From positions 62,001 to 126,000 of the forward strand of contig JANRLQ010000096.1 of the NCBI GenBank assembly GCA_033762375.1: a stretch of DNA of 64,000 bases. Reading direction: 5' to 3'. The position numbers and the translations under genes were made by a program. Numbering within the stretch: the first letter of the stretch is position 1; the number at the start of each line of letters is the position of its first letter. The notes beneath the pieces are model-generated. The model saw only the letters and a program-made list of their open reading frames with translations, did not search any database and was not told the DNA's origin. Of the stretch, positions 1-8,819 are shown one piece after another. The DNA is from RDXT01 sp033762375. GTDB taxonomy: Bacteria; Bacteroidota; Bacteroidia; J057.

Positions 1-286
1 CAATATCCGAGTAGGCTGTCAGGAGGATTCGTTTGGCGTCCGGGTAGATATGCAGGGCCTGCTGCAGAAAATCTACCCCCAGCATCTCAGGCATCCGCTG
101 ATCTGATATAAAAAGGGCTACAACTTCTTGCTGTTTTTTGAGTTCCAACAAGGTGTCAAGCGCCTCGCGGGCTGAGTCTGTAGCCATGATGCGATAGTCT
201 TCCCGGAAACGCTGTCGTACATCCCGGCGTATGGCGCTCAGCACCTGCGCATCATCGTCAAGCAGTAAGATGATGGGTTGTTTCAT
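1..286 (-). CDS. Response regulator receiver domain, 5' part; probably a fused response regulator/thioredoxin reductase-like protein
   Basis: The reading frame is open from an ATG at 286 down to the window edge, giving 95 residues of a receiver domain. The acidic pocket (LLLDDDAQV), the phospho-acceptor region (FISDQRMPEM) and the switch region (RILLTAYSD) are all visible. The wording of the receiver (QRMPEM-GV-FL, PDAKR-LLTAYSD) is what I know from proteins in which this domain is joined to a thioredoxin-reductase-like FAD oxidoreductase. That second part would lie outside the window, so the fusion is an inference; an ordinary stand-alone regulator is the alternative. It is transcribed away from the next gene. 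Confidence 0.75.
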   Translation of the reverse strand, partial: MKQPIILLLDDDAQVLSAIRRDVRQRFREDYRIMATDSAREALDTLLELKKQQEVVALFISDQRMPEMLGVDFLQQALHIYPDAKRILLTAYSDI

Positions 287-436
287 AGGATAAAGAGAAT
301 GCCTAAAGGTACAAGAATTGTCCGGAAATACTGCTATCAGACGAGGTGACACTTCAGACGGTCTTTCTGTGACAGCTGGCAGCGAATAGGTACGCACTTC
401 ACGAATAATATTAACTTGCAAGCCGAAAATCAGCGT

Positions 437-1045
437 ATGGAAATTATTGTGCTCTGTATAGCCGCAGTTCTCCTGGCAGGTGGCGGTTGGTGGATATACC
501 AGCGAGGGCAAACATTTTTGCAGGATGAGGTTCGCCACCAGAAACTCGCCCAACAACTGGGGGTGCAGCTGGCCTGGCAGTCGCTGCGGGAGTACACAAT
601 ATTTGGGACTTATCGCGGTTATCAGATCGCCATCCAGCCCGTTATATACCCGGTAGCCGGTATGTCGCGCTTATGGATGGGCACCCGGATTCTGCTGCCC
701 ATGATCAACCCCAACCGCAGGGCCCTGCGCATCAGCCGCCATCTTGTGGAGCATCGGGTCCTGGAGCGTATCGCCCCACTCGACAAACCCCTCTATTTCA
801 GTCATCAGATTGCACCCTGGCTGGAAATCACCACCAATGACATGATGTTCAGCAGCCTGATCTTAAGTGAAGAAATCAAGATCACCCTCTATGAGGTATT
901 CTCCCGGCTGGAGGCCGGAGTGGCCTGTATTTATGACGAAGAGTTATGTTTTGTGATGCCCGGACTGATCCGCCATGAGGAAGCCGCCGACCTCTGTCTC
1001 CGTGCGCTCAACCTCCTCTGTGATATCAAGGACGAACTTAACTAA
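437..1045 (+). CDS. Membrane-anchored protein of unknown function
   Basis: This 202-residue protein has one N-terminal membrane segment (IIVLCIAAVLLAGGGWWIY) followed by a soluble domain of about 180 residues; I do not recognise the family. An upstream TTG at 416 is possible, but the ATG at 437 puts the membrane segment at the very N-terminus and is preferred. It stands alone between two response-regulator genes that point away from or toward it, so no operon partner is evident. The soluble part is rich in charged and hydrophobic residues with no visible catalytic motif. Confidence 0.6.
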   Translation: MEIIVLCIAAVLLAGGGWWIYQRGQTFLQDEVRHQKLAQQLGVQLAWQSLREYTIFGTYRGYQIAIQPVIYPVAGMSRLWMGTRILLPMINPNRRALRISRHLVEHRVLERIAPLDKPLYFSHQIAPWLEITTNDMMFSSLILSEEIKITLYEVFSRLEAGVACIYDEELCFVMPGLIRHEEAADLCLRALNLLCDIKDELN

Positions 1046-1105
1046 GTAGAGCGCTGGTTGAAGCAATTGGATTTAAATAGGTGAAAATCAATATATTAAT
1101 TCCAT

Positions 1106-1786
1106 TCAACTGTTTGGGTCCGGGATCCATTTGTGTTTCATGGCCAGCTGTACCGCTTCCAGTTTTGAGTGTACCTGGAGCTTGCGGTAGATGTTTTCGA
1201 TATGGTTGCGGACGGTTTTGGGGCTGATAAACAGCGTGTCTGCAATCTCCTGGTAGGTAAGCCCTCCGGCTGTTGCAGACAGGATTTCCAGCTCACGGGG
1301 AGTGAGGCCATAGGACTCCGGGGTTGCTGCCTGTGCTGTTGCCTTCAGGGATTGAATCCGGATGAGTTCCAGCGCTTTAATCGCGATGCCAGGTGACATG
1401 GGGGCCCGGCCTTCCACTGCGTCTTCGAGAGCAGAGACGACCCGTGAGGGTTTTTCGTCCTTGAGGAGGTACCCACAGGCACCCGCCAGGATCGCCTCAA
1501 AAATCCGGGCCGGATCGTCAAATACAGTCATCATCACGATCCGGATATCAGGCAGGGCTGCCCGTATCTCGCGGGTAGCCTGTATCCCGTCCATTTGGTC
1601 CATCTCTATGTCCATGAGGATCACCTCTGGCAAGGGGATTTGTGGATTGGCAAGTTTTTCCAGGCACTCGTGCCCGCTCCGGGCCGTAAACACAAGTTCT
1701 ACCTCGTCAAAACAAGCCAGGGCCTCTGTCATAATCTGCAGGAGCCGGGGTTTATCATCTGTATAGGCGTATCTGATCCGATTCAT
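1106..1786 (-). CDS. NarL/FixJ-family two-component response regulator
   Basis: The 226-residue product has a receiver domain (about 1-125) and a LuxR-type helix-turn-helix (about 155-220). In the receiver I see the acidic pair D10-D11, the phospho-acceptor D59 in VILMDIEMDQMDG, the switch Thr in MMTVFDD and the conserved Lys in YLLKDEKPS. The C-terminus has the family pattern LTPRELEIL...EIADTLFISPKTVRNH. It should be phosphorylated by a sensor kinase and bind DNA as a dimer. No kinase gene lies beside it, so its input signal cannot be read from context. Confidence 0.92.
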   Translation of the reverse strand: MNRIRYAYTDDKPRLLQIMTEALACFDEVELVFTARSGHECLEKLANPQIPLPEVILMDIEMDQMDGIQATREIRAALPDIRIVMMTVFDDPARIFEAILAGACGYLLKDEKPSRVVSALEDAVEGRAPMSPGIAIKALELIRIQSLKATAQAATPESYGLTPRELEILSATAGGLTYQEIADTLFISPKTVRNHIENIYRKLQVHSKLEAVQLAMKHKWIPDPNS

Positions 1787-1833
1787 GGTCCTAATCTACA
1801 GGTATCTGCGTACAAGTGCATGAGGCATTTGCC

Positions 1834-2586
1834 CTAGATCTGACGTGTCCGCAGCAAGGCCAGCGGGATCAGGCCATGGGGGAGGCGCACCAGGGTCTCC
1901 GGCAGCCAGCGCACCCACGTTGTGATATCCCCCGGCTCAGCATAGGCCCATACCCGGGCGATCGCTGTGAGGATCCCCCAGCAGGCTGCATATCCCAGGG
2001 CATACCGGGCAGTGCGCGGCCACCAGACCAGCATACAGACGAGCAGGTCCATGCAGCCCGCCGCAGCCAGAAATATCCGTGCCTGCGCCTGGCTCAGGTG
2101 GAGCACAGACATGACCATGGTAAGAAAATGCTGGGGGACAGGCACACCCGCTCCGAGTGCATACAACCCATGCCCGAGAAAGGTCATCACAACAGCCCAG
2201 GTCAGCCCCCTGCGGTATCGGGAGGCAGCAGCCTGAGCCGGGGTCCAGGCCATCGCTGCGACGATCCATGGGAGAAAAGCCTGAAGGCTGTTTTCGATGA
2301 GTTCGTACAGTAGGCCATGTGCCGCTATCCACCGCGTGATCACCCAGGCAGTGGTACCTGCCCCGCAGATGATCCATATCACCGCCCGCCTCCGGTCAGG
2401 CATACCCAGGCAGGCCAGGGCACCGGCGGCCCAGACCAGGACCAGGCCGGTGGCCGGCAAGGCGGATACCCCGTCCCATCCGCTGAGCTCGCCCCGTCCC
2501 AACTGCCAGGCCCGGACGCTGAGCATCAGCATCAGGCTCAGCCGGAGGAGGTACCAGTCAGGCGCAGGGGAGATACGGTCACGCAT
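1834..2586 (-). CDS. Multi-pass membrane protein of unknown function, downstream of tgt
   Basis: The product has 250 residues and about six or seven hydrophobic segments (for example LVLVWAAGALACLGM and LVCMLVWW); no family is recognised. It begins 5 bases after the tgt stop codon on the same strand, so the two are almost certainly co-transcribed. In many Bacteroidota tgt is followed by a membrane protein of the LptF/LptG type, but this sequence is shorter and does not resemble that family to me. Several long frames on the opposite strand overlap it and are taken as composition artefacts. Confidence 0.65.
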   Translation of the reverse strand: MRDRISPAPDWYLLRLSLMLMLSVRAWQLGRGELSGWDGVSALPATGLVLVWAAGALACLGMPDRRRAVIWIICGAGTTAWVITRWIAAHGLLYELIENSLQAFLPWIVAAMAWTPAQAAASRYRRGLTWAVVMTFLGHGLYALGAGVPVPQHFLTMVMSVLHLSQAQARIFLAAAGCMDLLVCMLVWWPRTARYALGYAACWGILTAIARVWAYAEPGDITTWVRWLPETLVRLPHGLIPLALLRTRQI

Positions 2587-2591
2587 GGGGA

Positions 2592-3722
2592 TCAGAGCCG
2601 CCGCTCCAGGACGGGCAGGATTTCTTGTTTCCAGGCCGCAAAGGTATTGTCGAGAATATGGGCCCGCGCCTCCCGCACCAGCCAGAGGTAAAAATACAGA
2701 TTGTGAATACTGGCGATCTGGTAGGCCAGGATTTCCTCTGCCTTAAACAGGTGCCGGAGATAGGCCTTGGAGTAATACTGGTCCAGCGGACAGTCGCTCA
2801 GCGGGTCCAGCGGCGAAAAGTCCATGGCATATTGCTGGTTTTTGATCTGCCGGATGCCTTCCCGTGTGAAGAGGTGCCCGTGGCGGGCATTGCGGGTGGG
2901 CATGACACAGTCAAACATATCCACACCCAGGGCGATACACTCCAGGATATTGGCCGGAGTCCCTACGCCCATCAGGTACCGGGGTTTGTGGGTGGGCAGG
3001 ATGCTGCATGAGAGGGCCGCAAGCTCGTACATGACCTCATGCGGCTCCCCTACGGAGAGGCCTCCGATGGCATTGCCGGGCAGGTCCAGTGAGGCAATAT
3101 ACTCAGTGGAGGCCCTGCGCAGGTCTGGATAGGTACCCCCCTGAATGATGGGAAACAGGTGCTGCCGGTATCCGTACAGGGGGGCCTCTGCCTCATGGTG
3201 GGCCTTGCAGCGTGCGGCCCAGCGGTGGGTCAGCTCCATGGATTGCCGGGCGTACCCATACTCGCAGGGATATGGCGGACACTCGTCCAGGGCCATGATA
3301 ATGTCTGCCCCGATGGCCCGCTGGATGTCCATACAGCTCTCCGGGGTGAGCAGGTGACGGGCTCCGTCTATATGGTTGGCAAAGGTGACACCTTCTTCGG
3401 TGATCTTGCGTGTATTGGCGAGGCTGTAGACCTGATATCCGCCGCTGTCCGTCAGGATAGGCCGGTCCCAGTGCATAAACCGGTGCAGCCCCCCGGCAGC
3501 CTGCAGCACCTCTGTGCCGGGTCGTAGCATGAGGTGGTAGGTATTACCCAGGATGATCTGGGCCCCGATCGTCTCAGCCAGGTCTTGTTGTGAAACAGCC
3601 TTGACGCTGGCGACCGTACCGACCGGCATAAAAATAGGGGTCTCAATGGACCCGTGATCCGTCACGATCCGTCCGGCACGCGCCTGTGACCCTGTATCCG
3701 TATGGAGAAGAGAAAACTGCAT
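2592..3722 (-). CDS. tgt: Queuine tRNA-ribosyltransferase (tRNA-guanine transglycosylase)
   Basis: Tgt swaps guanine-34 of GUN-anticodon tRNAs for the queuosine precursor preQ1. The 376-residue product has normal length. Visible marks are LTDSGGYQV (active-site D92), HIDGARHLLTPE, IIQGGTYPDLR, AIGGLSVGEP and GVDMFDCVMPTRNARHG, whose D271 aligns with the nucleophile. The C-terminal zinc site is unusual: where the textbook enzyme has C-x-C-x2-C, this one has S309, C311 and D314, although H324 is kept. I recall similar loss in other Bacteroidota, so it is probably lineage-typical. A membrane-protein gene follows after 5 bases. Confidence 0.96.
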   Translation of the reverse strand: MQFSLLHTDTGSQARAGRIVTDHGSIETPIFMPVGTVASVKAVSQQDLAETIGAQIILGNTYHLMLRPGTEVLQAAGGLHRFMHWDRPILTDSGGYQVYSLANTRKITEEGVTFANHIDGARHLLTPESCMDIQRAIGADIIMALDECPPYPCEYGYARQSMELTHRWAARCKAHHEAEAPLYGYRQHLFPIIQGGTYPDLRRASTEYIASLDLPGNAIGGLSVGEPHEVMYELAALSCSILPTHKPRYLMGVGTPANILECIALGVDMFDCVMPTRNARHGHLFTREGIRQIKNQQYAMDFSPLDPLSDCPLDQYYSKAYLRHLFKAEEILAYQIASIHNLYFYLWLVREARAHILDNTFAAWKQEILPVLERRL

Positions 3723-3791
3723 ATGACCGGCAAAAATAGGGATTCATGCCGGACTCAGGCAGTTTTTTTCGAGAATATTTGCCCGGCAGGC

Positions 3792-5051
3792 TCAGGTCTT
3801 TTGTTTTTTCTTCCGGGCAGCCGGGAAGAGGATATTGTTCAGAATCAGGCGGTACCCGGGCGAATTGGGGTGGAGGGAGAGATCAGTGGGCTCCTCGCCT
3901 ACCAGGTGCTGGTAGTCCTCCGGGTCGTGGCCCCCGTAGTAGGTCCACATCCCCTTGCCATAATTGCCGTGGATATACCGGGCTTCATTATAGGCTTTTA
4001 ATTCGCCCATGACCAGTACTTCTTCCTTGAGGACGGACCGGCGAAAGGAGGTCGTCTGGCCCATGAATCCCTTGACAGTCCGGGTATGGTTCTGGCAGAG
4101 CATGGTCGGCACTGGATCCCATTTGGCCGAAAACTCAAACAAGGTGAAGTAGTCCATGTGCTGCTGCACAAACCGCCCTACGTTGGAGTCAATATTCGAA
4201 AACTCATACTGAAGCGGGTCCATTACCAGCTCAAAGTTCTCAAAAGCCAGGGAATAGGAGAAATCCAGCTCGTCCTGCGCCGTGGGATGTGAGGGATCTC
4301 CGTCAAACATGGAGGCGCAGATGTCCGTACCTTCTGCTGCCAGGGCTATGTCGTAACTGTCTGTCGCAGAGCACATGGCAAACAAAAAACCTCCGTTGTT
4401 CAGGTACTCCTTGATCTGCTTGGCTACTGCCAGCTTCATCTGGCTGACCTTCGTAAAACCGTATCGTTGTGCTATGCTTTCCTGGGCCTGCACCTCCTCC
4501 TGGTACCATTTGTGGTTGCGGTAGGAGGCATAAAACTTGCCATACTGGCCCGTAAAGTCCTCATGGTGCAGGTGGAGCCAGTCATACTCCGTGAGTTTGC
4601 CATCGAGGACCTCCGGATCATAGACCGTCTCGTAGGGGATCTCCGCATAGGTGAGGACCATCGTCACGGCATCGTCCCAGGGTTGTTTATTTTTAGGCGA
4701 ATAAACAGCAATCTTAGGGGCTGTCTCCAGCTTGACCGCATCCATATTGACCCCGTCAGAGGTGACATAGGCCAGGATTTCGGCAGATTTTCCATCGGCA
4801 ATCCGCTCATACGTTACGCCCCGGATGCGCAGCTCCTGCTCAAAAACAGAGGAATAACGGAACATAAAACTTCCCCCCCGGTAGTTGAGCAGCCAATCTA
4901 CATCCACCTCGTGCTCGATCACCCAATAAGCCATCCCGTAGGACTTGAGGTGGTCGCGCTGGGTATAGTCCATCGGGATCAGAATATAGTCGGCCTGGAC
5001 CCGCAGTACCGCCCCGATCATCCACAGCAGGAACAGAAGACGCTTCGTCAT
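3792..5051 (-). CDS. Secreted protein of the family commonly labelled 'asparagine synthetase B' in Bacteroidota
   Basis: The 419-residue product starts with a signal peptide (MTKRLLFLLWMIGAVLRVQA) and matches a family I know from Bacteroidota with strongly kept strings such as HLHHEDFTGQYGKFY, NGGFLFAMCSATDSYDIAL and NRGGSF-like YRGGSFMFRYSS. Databases often name these asparagine synthetase B, but I see neither the glutaminase N-terminal Cys nor the synthetase ATP-binding motif, so the name is doubtful. The HEDF and DxxD-type runs suggest an exported hydrolase or ligand-binding protein, which is a guess. The ATG at 5051 is chosen over an upstream TTG because it places the signal peptide correctly. 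Confidence 0.75.
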   Translation of the reverse strand: MTKRLLFLLWMIGAVLRVQADYILIPMDYTQRDHLKSYGMAYWVIEHEVDVDWLLNYRGGSFMFRYSSVFEQELRIRGVTYERIADGKSAEILAYVTSDGVNMDAVKLETAPKIAVYSPKNKQPWDDAVTMVLTYAEIPYETVYDPEVLDGKLTEYDWLHLHHEDFTGQYGKFYASYRNHKWYQEEVQAQESIAQRYGFTKVSQMKLAVAKQIKEYLNNGGFLFAMCSATDSYDIALAAEGTDICASMFDGDPSHPTAQDELDFSYSLAFENFELVMDPLQYEFSNIDSNVGRFVQQHMDYFTLFEFSAKWDPVPTMLCQNHTRTVKGFMGQTTSFRRSVLKEEVLVMGELKAYNEARYIHGNYGKGMWTYYGGHDPEDYQHLVGEEPTDLSLHPNSPGYRLILNNILFPAARKKKQKT

Positions 5052-5234
5052 AACCAAAAATTAACAATCATTAAAAGGCCTACCAGATCAACCCGATCCG
5101 ATACTCGTTAAAGATACGGATTGAGGCTATAATTTTGGGTCAGGTGCTGAAAAATACACGGAGATTCCAAACAAAATCCAGATATTTCACGTCATACTTA
5201 ACGTTTAACCCGACCAAGGGTTGCACCCCCTGAT

Positions 5235-6500
5235 ATGAACCCGATCCAGTTTTTGACCGAGGGCATCCGCATCGCAGTAGGCGCCATCCGCAGCAATCGT
5301 CTGCGCTCCATCCTGACCATGCTGGGGGTCGCTACCGGGATTTTTGCGATCGTGGGGATCCTCACGATGGTCAATTCTATGCAGACGTCCGTCACGGAGA
5401 GTGTCGCCTCGCTGGGCAATACCACTATATTTGTCCATCACTGGCCCTGGGCTGAGGGGGGAAATGAATGGTATAAATTTATCAACCGCCCCAAAGTTTC
5501 GTATCGGGACTACCAAAAACTCAAACAAAATCTCTCTGCCGTGCGCGGGGTATGTTATCAGGTGACGGTACCGGGGCAGACCATCAAGGCATCAGGCCGG
5601 AGCGTGAGCAATATACAGGTCGTAGGCACTACCCACGATATAATCCGGGTCTCAGATATTGACCTGAGCAACGGACGATTTTTTTCGGAGGTAGAAAGCC
5701 GGAGAGGGGCCTCTATCTGTGTCATCGGGCACAATATCGCCACCAACCTCTTCCCCAATTCAGACCCCATCGGACAACACCTGGTGGCAGGCGGCAAACG
5801 CCTGGAAGTCGTAGGGGTACAGACACGGCAGGGGGCGCCACTCTTTCCGGGGCCGCCCAGCGAGGACGACCGTATGTATATCCCGTATGCGGTCCTCCCG
5901 GCCATGTTCAACCAAAATATCCGCAGCCTGGACAAACTCATCATCATCAAGGCCAATACCTATGAGGATGTCCCCCTGATAGAGAGTGAGATCGTCGGCA
6001 ATATGCGGGCCGTACGGGGGCTCAAGGCTGGCACAGACAATAATTTTGCGATCAACAAGCAGGAGATGCTGATGAATAGTTTTGCCCGGTTTTTTGGATT
6101 CCTCAAGACCGGTGGCTGGGTTATCAGCATTTTTTCGATTCTGATCGGAGGATTCAGTATCGGCAATATCATGTACATATGCGTGCGGGAGCGCACCAAT
6201 GAAATCGGGGTTCAGAAGGCCCTGGGGGCGACCCGTGGGTTTATTTTGTACCAGTTTGTGGTGGAGTCCGTGCTGATATGCCTGAGCGGAGGGCTGGTAG
6301 GGATGGGCGTGGTCGTATTGCTGGGGTTGTTGGTCCAGGGCATCATGAGTGCCGCCGGCCTGCCCTTCACGGTGAGTATCGCACCGGGTGATATGGTGCT
6401 GGGGCTCACGCTCTCAGTCGGCACCGGACTTGTATCGGGGATCATACCCGCCTCCATGGCTGCCAGTACCGATCCGGTGACAGCGATTCGGCACGCCTGA
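5235..6500 (+). CDS. ABC transporter permease, MacB/FtsX type
   Basis: The product of 421 residues has the usual layout of a MacB-type permease: a first membrane segment near residues 20-45 (MLGVATGIFAIVGILTMV), a large periplasmic MacB_PCD domain to about residue 280, and a C-terminal FtsX domain with three membrane segments (WVISIFSILIGGFSIGN, FVVESVLICLSGGLVGMG, LGLTLSVGTGLVSGIIPA). The conserved string RTNEIGVQKALGATR in the cytoplasmic loop is clear. Such permeases export peptides, drugs or lipoproteins with an MacB-like ATPase, but no ATPase gene adjoins it here. It ends 69 bases before metF, which has its own promoter. Confidence 0.9.
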   Translation: MNPIQFLTEGIRIAVGAIRSNRLRSILTMLGVATGIFAIVGILTMVNSMQTSVTESVASLGNTTIFVHHWPWAEGGNEWYKFINRPKVSYRDYQKLKQNLSAVRGVCYQVTVPGQTIKASGRSVSNIQVVGTTHDIIRVSDIDLSNGRFFSEVESRRGASICVIGHNIATNLFPNSDPIGQHLVAGGKRLEVVGVQTRQGAPLFPGPPSEDDRMYIPYAVLPAMFNQNIRSLDKLIIIKANTYEDVPLIESEIVGNMRAVRGLKAGTDNNFAINKQEMLMNSFARFFGFLKTGGWVISIFSILIGGFSIGNIMYICVRERTNEIGVQKALGATRGFILYQFVVESVLICLSGGLVGMGVVVLLGLLVQGIMSAAGLPFTVSIAPGDMVLGLTLSVGTGLVSGIIPASMAASTDPVTAIRHA

Positions 6501-6513
6501 TATTGCCTGTATA

Positions 6514-6544
6514 TTTGGCCCTGAAAAGGAGAATTGTACCTTTG
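6514..6544 (+). promoter_or_regulatory. Bacteroidota-type promoter of metF
   Basis: TTTG at 6514-6517, a 19-base spacer and TACCTTTG at 6537-6544 match the TTTG-N19-TAnnTTTG consensus of the main Bacteroidota sigma factor exactly. The predicted transcript would start about 20 bases before the metF ATG at 6570. An overlapping TATATTTG at 6510-6517 could serve as a second -7 box. Confidence 0.7.
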
Positions 6545-6569
6545 TGGCACATTTCGCAACGTATCGTAC

Positions 6570-7526
6570 ATGCGCGTCATTGACCACTTGCAGACCTGTC
6601 AGAACCCCAGCGTAAGCATTGAGATCATCCCCCCCAAGCGGGGCAGTCAGATCCAGCAGATTCACGCTGCCATTGAGTCTATTATCCCGTATCACCCGCC
6701 CTTTGTGGATGTCACCAGCCATGCGGCTGAGGTCATCTGGGAGGAAATGCCCGATGGATCTTACAAGCGGAAGGTCAAACGCAAGAGCCCCGGTACCTTC
6801 GGACTCTGTGCTGCGATCAAGTATAAATATAACCTCGAACCCGTCCCCCATATGCTCTGCAATGGGTTTACGCGGGAGGAGACGGAGGACGCCCTCATTG
6901 AACTCAACTACCTCGGGATCGAAAATGTCCTCGCAATCCGGGGCGACAAGGACAACCCCCGTCCGATTCCCCACGACCGCTCAGCCAATAACTATGCAGG
7001 GGACTTGGTGCGCCAGATCGCCGGGATGAACTCCGGCCATTATCAGGACGACCTCATAGACGCTGCCCCGACCAATTTTTGTATCGGCGTTTCCTGTTAT
7101 CCCGAAAAACACTTTGAAGCCCCCAACCTGAAGTTTGACCTCCAGGTGCTCAAAGCCAAGCAGGATGCTGGCGCGCACTACGCGGTGTCTCAGATGTTTT
7201 ATGATACCCCAAAGTTTCTGGCGTTTGTGCAGGCTGCCCGCAACTATGGGATCACCATGCCGATCGTGCCGGGGCTTAAGATCATGACCAGCAAAAATCA
7301 CCTGACGGTACTACCTTCTATTTTTCATATAGATATCCCCGAGGAACTGACCGACCGGATGCTGGCCGCCAAGACCCGTCAGGAAGAGGTCGAAACCGGA
7401 GTGGAATGGGCCATGCGGCAGTCACGCGAACTGCTGGAGGCCGGTATTCCGTACCTGCATTTTTATATCATGCAGAATACCGGCCCCTTCAAGCGGTTTA
7501 TGGAAAAATGGAAAAAACTGGTGTAA
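6570..7526 (+). CDS. metF: Methylenetetrahydrofolate reductase
   Basis: MetF reduces 5,10-methylene-THF to 5-methyl-THF for methionine synthesis using FAD and NAD(P)H. The 318-residue protein covers the single catalytic domain. Family marks include SIEIIPPKRG near the N-terminus, FVDVTSHAAEVIWE, the substrate loop ENVLAIRGDKD, the FCIGVSCYPEKH segment and DAGAHYAVSQMFYD, followed by PIVPGLKIMTS. The ATG at 6570 is preferred to the upstream in-frame ATG because homologues begin at MRVIDHL and a consensus promoter lies just upstream. The gene stands alone in its transcription unit as far as the sequence shows. Confidence 0.96.
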   Translation: MRVIDHLQTCQNPSVSIEIIPPKRGSQIQQIHAAIESIIPYHPPFVDVTSHAAEVIWEEMPDGSYKRKVKRKSPGTFGLCAAIKYKYNLEPVPHMLCNGFTREETEDALIELNYLGIENVLAIRGDKDNPRPIPHDRSANNYAGDLVRQIAGMNSGHYQDDLIDAAPTNFCIGVSCYPEKHFEAPNLKFDLQVLKAKQDAGAHYAVSQMFYDTPKFLAFVQAARNYGITMPIVPGLKIMTSKNHLTVLPSIFHIDIPEELTDRMLAAKTRQEEVETGVEWAMRQSRELLEAGIPYLHFYIMQNTGPFKRFMEKWKKLV

Positions 7527-7553
7527 GCAGGGCTGACAGGGTATCAGGCCCGG

Positions 7554-8795
7554 TTACAGGCTGTACACGACCAGTCCGCTGCGGAGTTTGGGCTCAAACC
7601 AGGTGACCTTGGGGGGCATAATAAAGCCGCCGTCAGCGATATTCATGAGTTGTTTCATGCTCACGGGATACATGGAGAAGGCAACCTGCATCTCGCCGCT
7701 GTCCACCCGCCGGGCCAGCTCGCCCAGGCCACGCATCCCCCCTACAAAGTCTATCCGCTTGTCGGTGCGCTGGTCGCCGATCCCGAGGATAGGCTCCAGT
7801 ATCTGACGGCCCAGGATGGTCACATCCAGTACGCCGATAGGGTCCTGCGGATCAAAGGTGCCGGGCCGGGCCTGGAGCTCGTACCACTTGCCTGTCAGGT
7901 ACATTCCGAAGGTATGGGGGCGTGAAGGCCGGAAAACATCTGCCTGGGGGATAACTTCCATCTGCTCCCCTATGGCTGCCAGCAGGCTCTCGGGCGTGTG
8001 GCCGTTCAGGTCCCGTACCACCCGGTTGTAGTCCAGGATACGGAGCTGGTTGTCAGGGAAATGTACCGCGAGGAAATAATTATACTCCTCATTTCCGGTG
8101 TGGTCAGGATTGGCTTCGCGCAACTCTTGTCCTACCCGGGCTGCCGCTGCGGTGCGGTGATGGCCATCGGCGACATAGGTAAAGGGGATTTTTTCGGCAA
8201 AAATCCGCACAATCTCCGCACATACAGCCGGATCGTCCACCACCCAGAGGGTATGGCGGATCCCGTCCACGGCCGTGAAGTCATATACAGGGATACCCGC
8301 CTCAACGCCTGCTACGAGCAGGTCCAGCTCCGGCTGGGCCGGATAGGCAAAAAATACTGGCTCAGCATTGATCCGGGAGATACGGACATGGTTTTTGCGG
8401 TCTTCCTCCTTGTCGGGCCGGGTGAGCTCGTGTTTGCGGATGACCTCGTTCAGGTAATCGGCGACAGCGGCGGCAGCCACTATCCCGGACTGGGCCTGGC
8501 CGTCCATTTCGAGGCGATAGATGTAGAGGCTGTCCTGGCTGTCCCGCACAAAGGCACCCTGGGCGACGAGCTGCTGAAAATTATCCCGCCCGGTTTCGTA
8601 CACCACAGGCGCATAGGGATGGGTATCAGCTGGCAGGTCTATCTCAGGTTTGACCACGTGGAGGAAGGAGTGCGGATTACCCTCCGCCTCGGCACGGGCT
8701 TCTTCTGTATTGATCACATCGTAAGGACGGGAAGCCACTGCGGCAGCCAGGGCGGGCAGGGGGCGCAGCCCCCGAAAGGTTTTGATGATCGCCAT
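7554..8795 (-). CDS. DUF1015 family protein (probable serine-kinase-like family)
   Basis: The 413-residue product matches the DUF1015 family over its full length, with the marks PYDVINTEEARAEAEGNPHSFLHV near the N-terminus and YVADGHHRTAAAARVGQ in the middle, the latter being the ParB/SerK-like GHHR motif. DUF1015 proteins resemble ADP- or ATP-dependent free-serine kinases (SerK-like), which is family knowledge rather than proof here. It lies 24 bases downstream of serC on the same strand, and a serC-DUF1015 pairing is common in this phylum, which supports a role in serine metabolism. Confidence 0.9.
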   Translation of the reverse strand: MAIIKTFRGLRPLPALAAAVASRPYDVINTEEARAEAEGNPHSFLHVVKPEIDLPADTHPYAPVVYETGRDNFQQLVAQGAFVRDSQDSLYIYRLEMDGQAQSGIVAAAAVADYLNEVIRKHELTRPDKEEDRKNHVRISRINAEPVFFAYPAQPELDLLVAGVEAGIPVYDFTAVDGIRHTLWVVDDPAVCAEIVRIFAEKIPFTYVADGHHRTAAAARVGQELREANPDHTGNEEYNYFLAVHFPDNQLRILDYNRVVRDLNGHTPESLLAAIGEQMEVIPQADVFRPSRPHTFGMYLTGKWYELQARPGTFDPQDPIGVLDVTILGRQILEPILGIGDQRTDKRIDFVGGMRGLGELARRVDSGEMQVAFSMYPVSMKQLMNIADGGFIMPPKVTWFEPKLRSGLVVYSL

Positions 8796-8819
8796 ATCGT
8801 AACCTGGGTTAGGAGGGGA

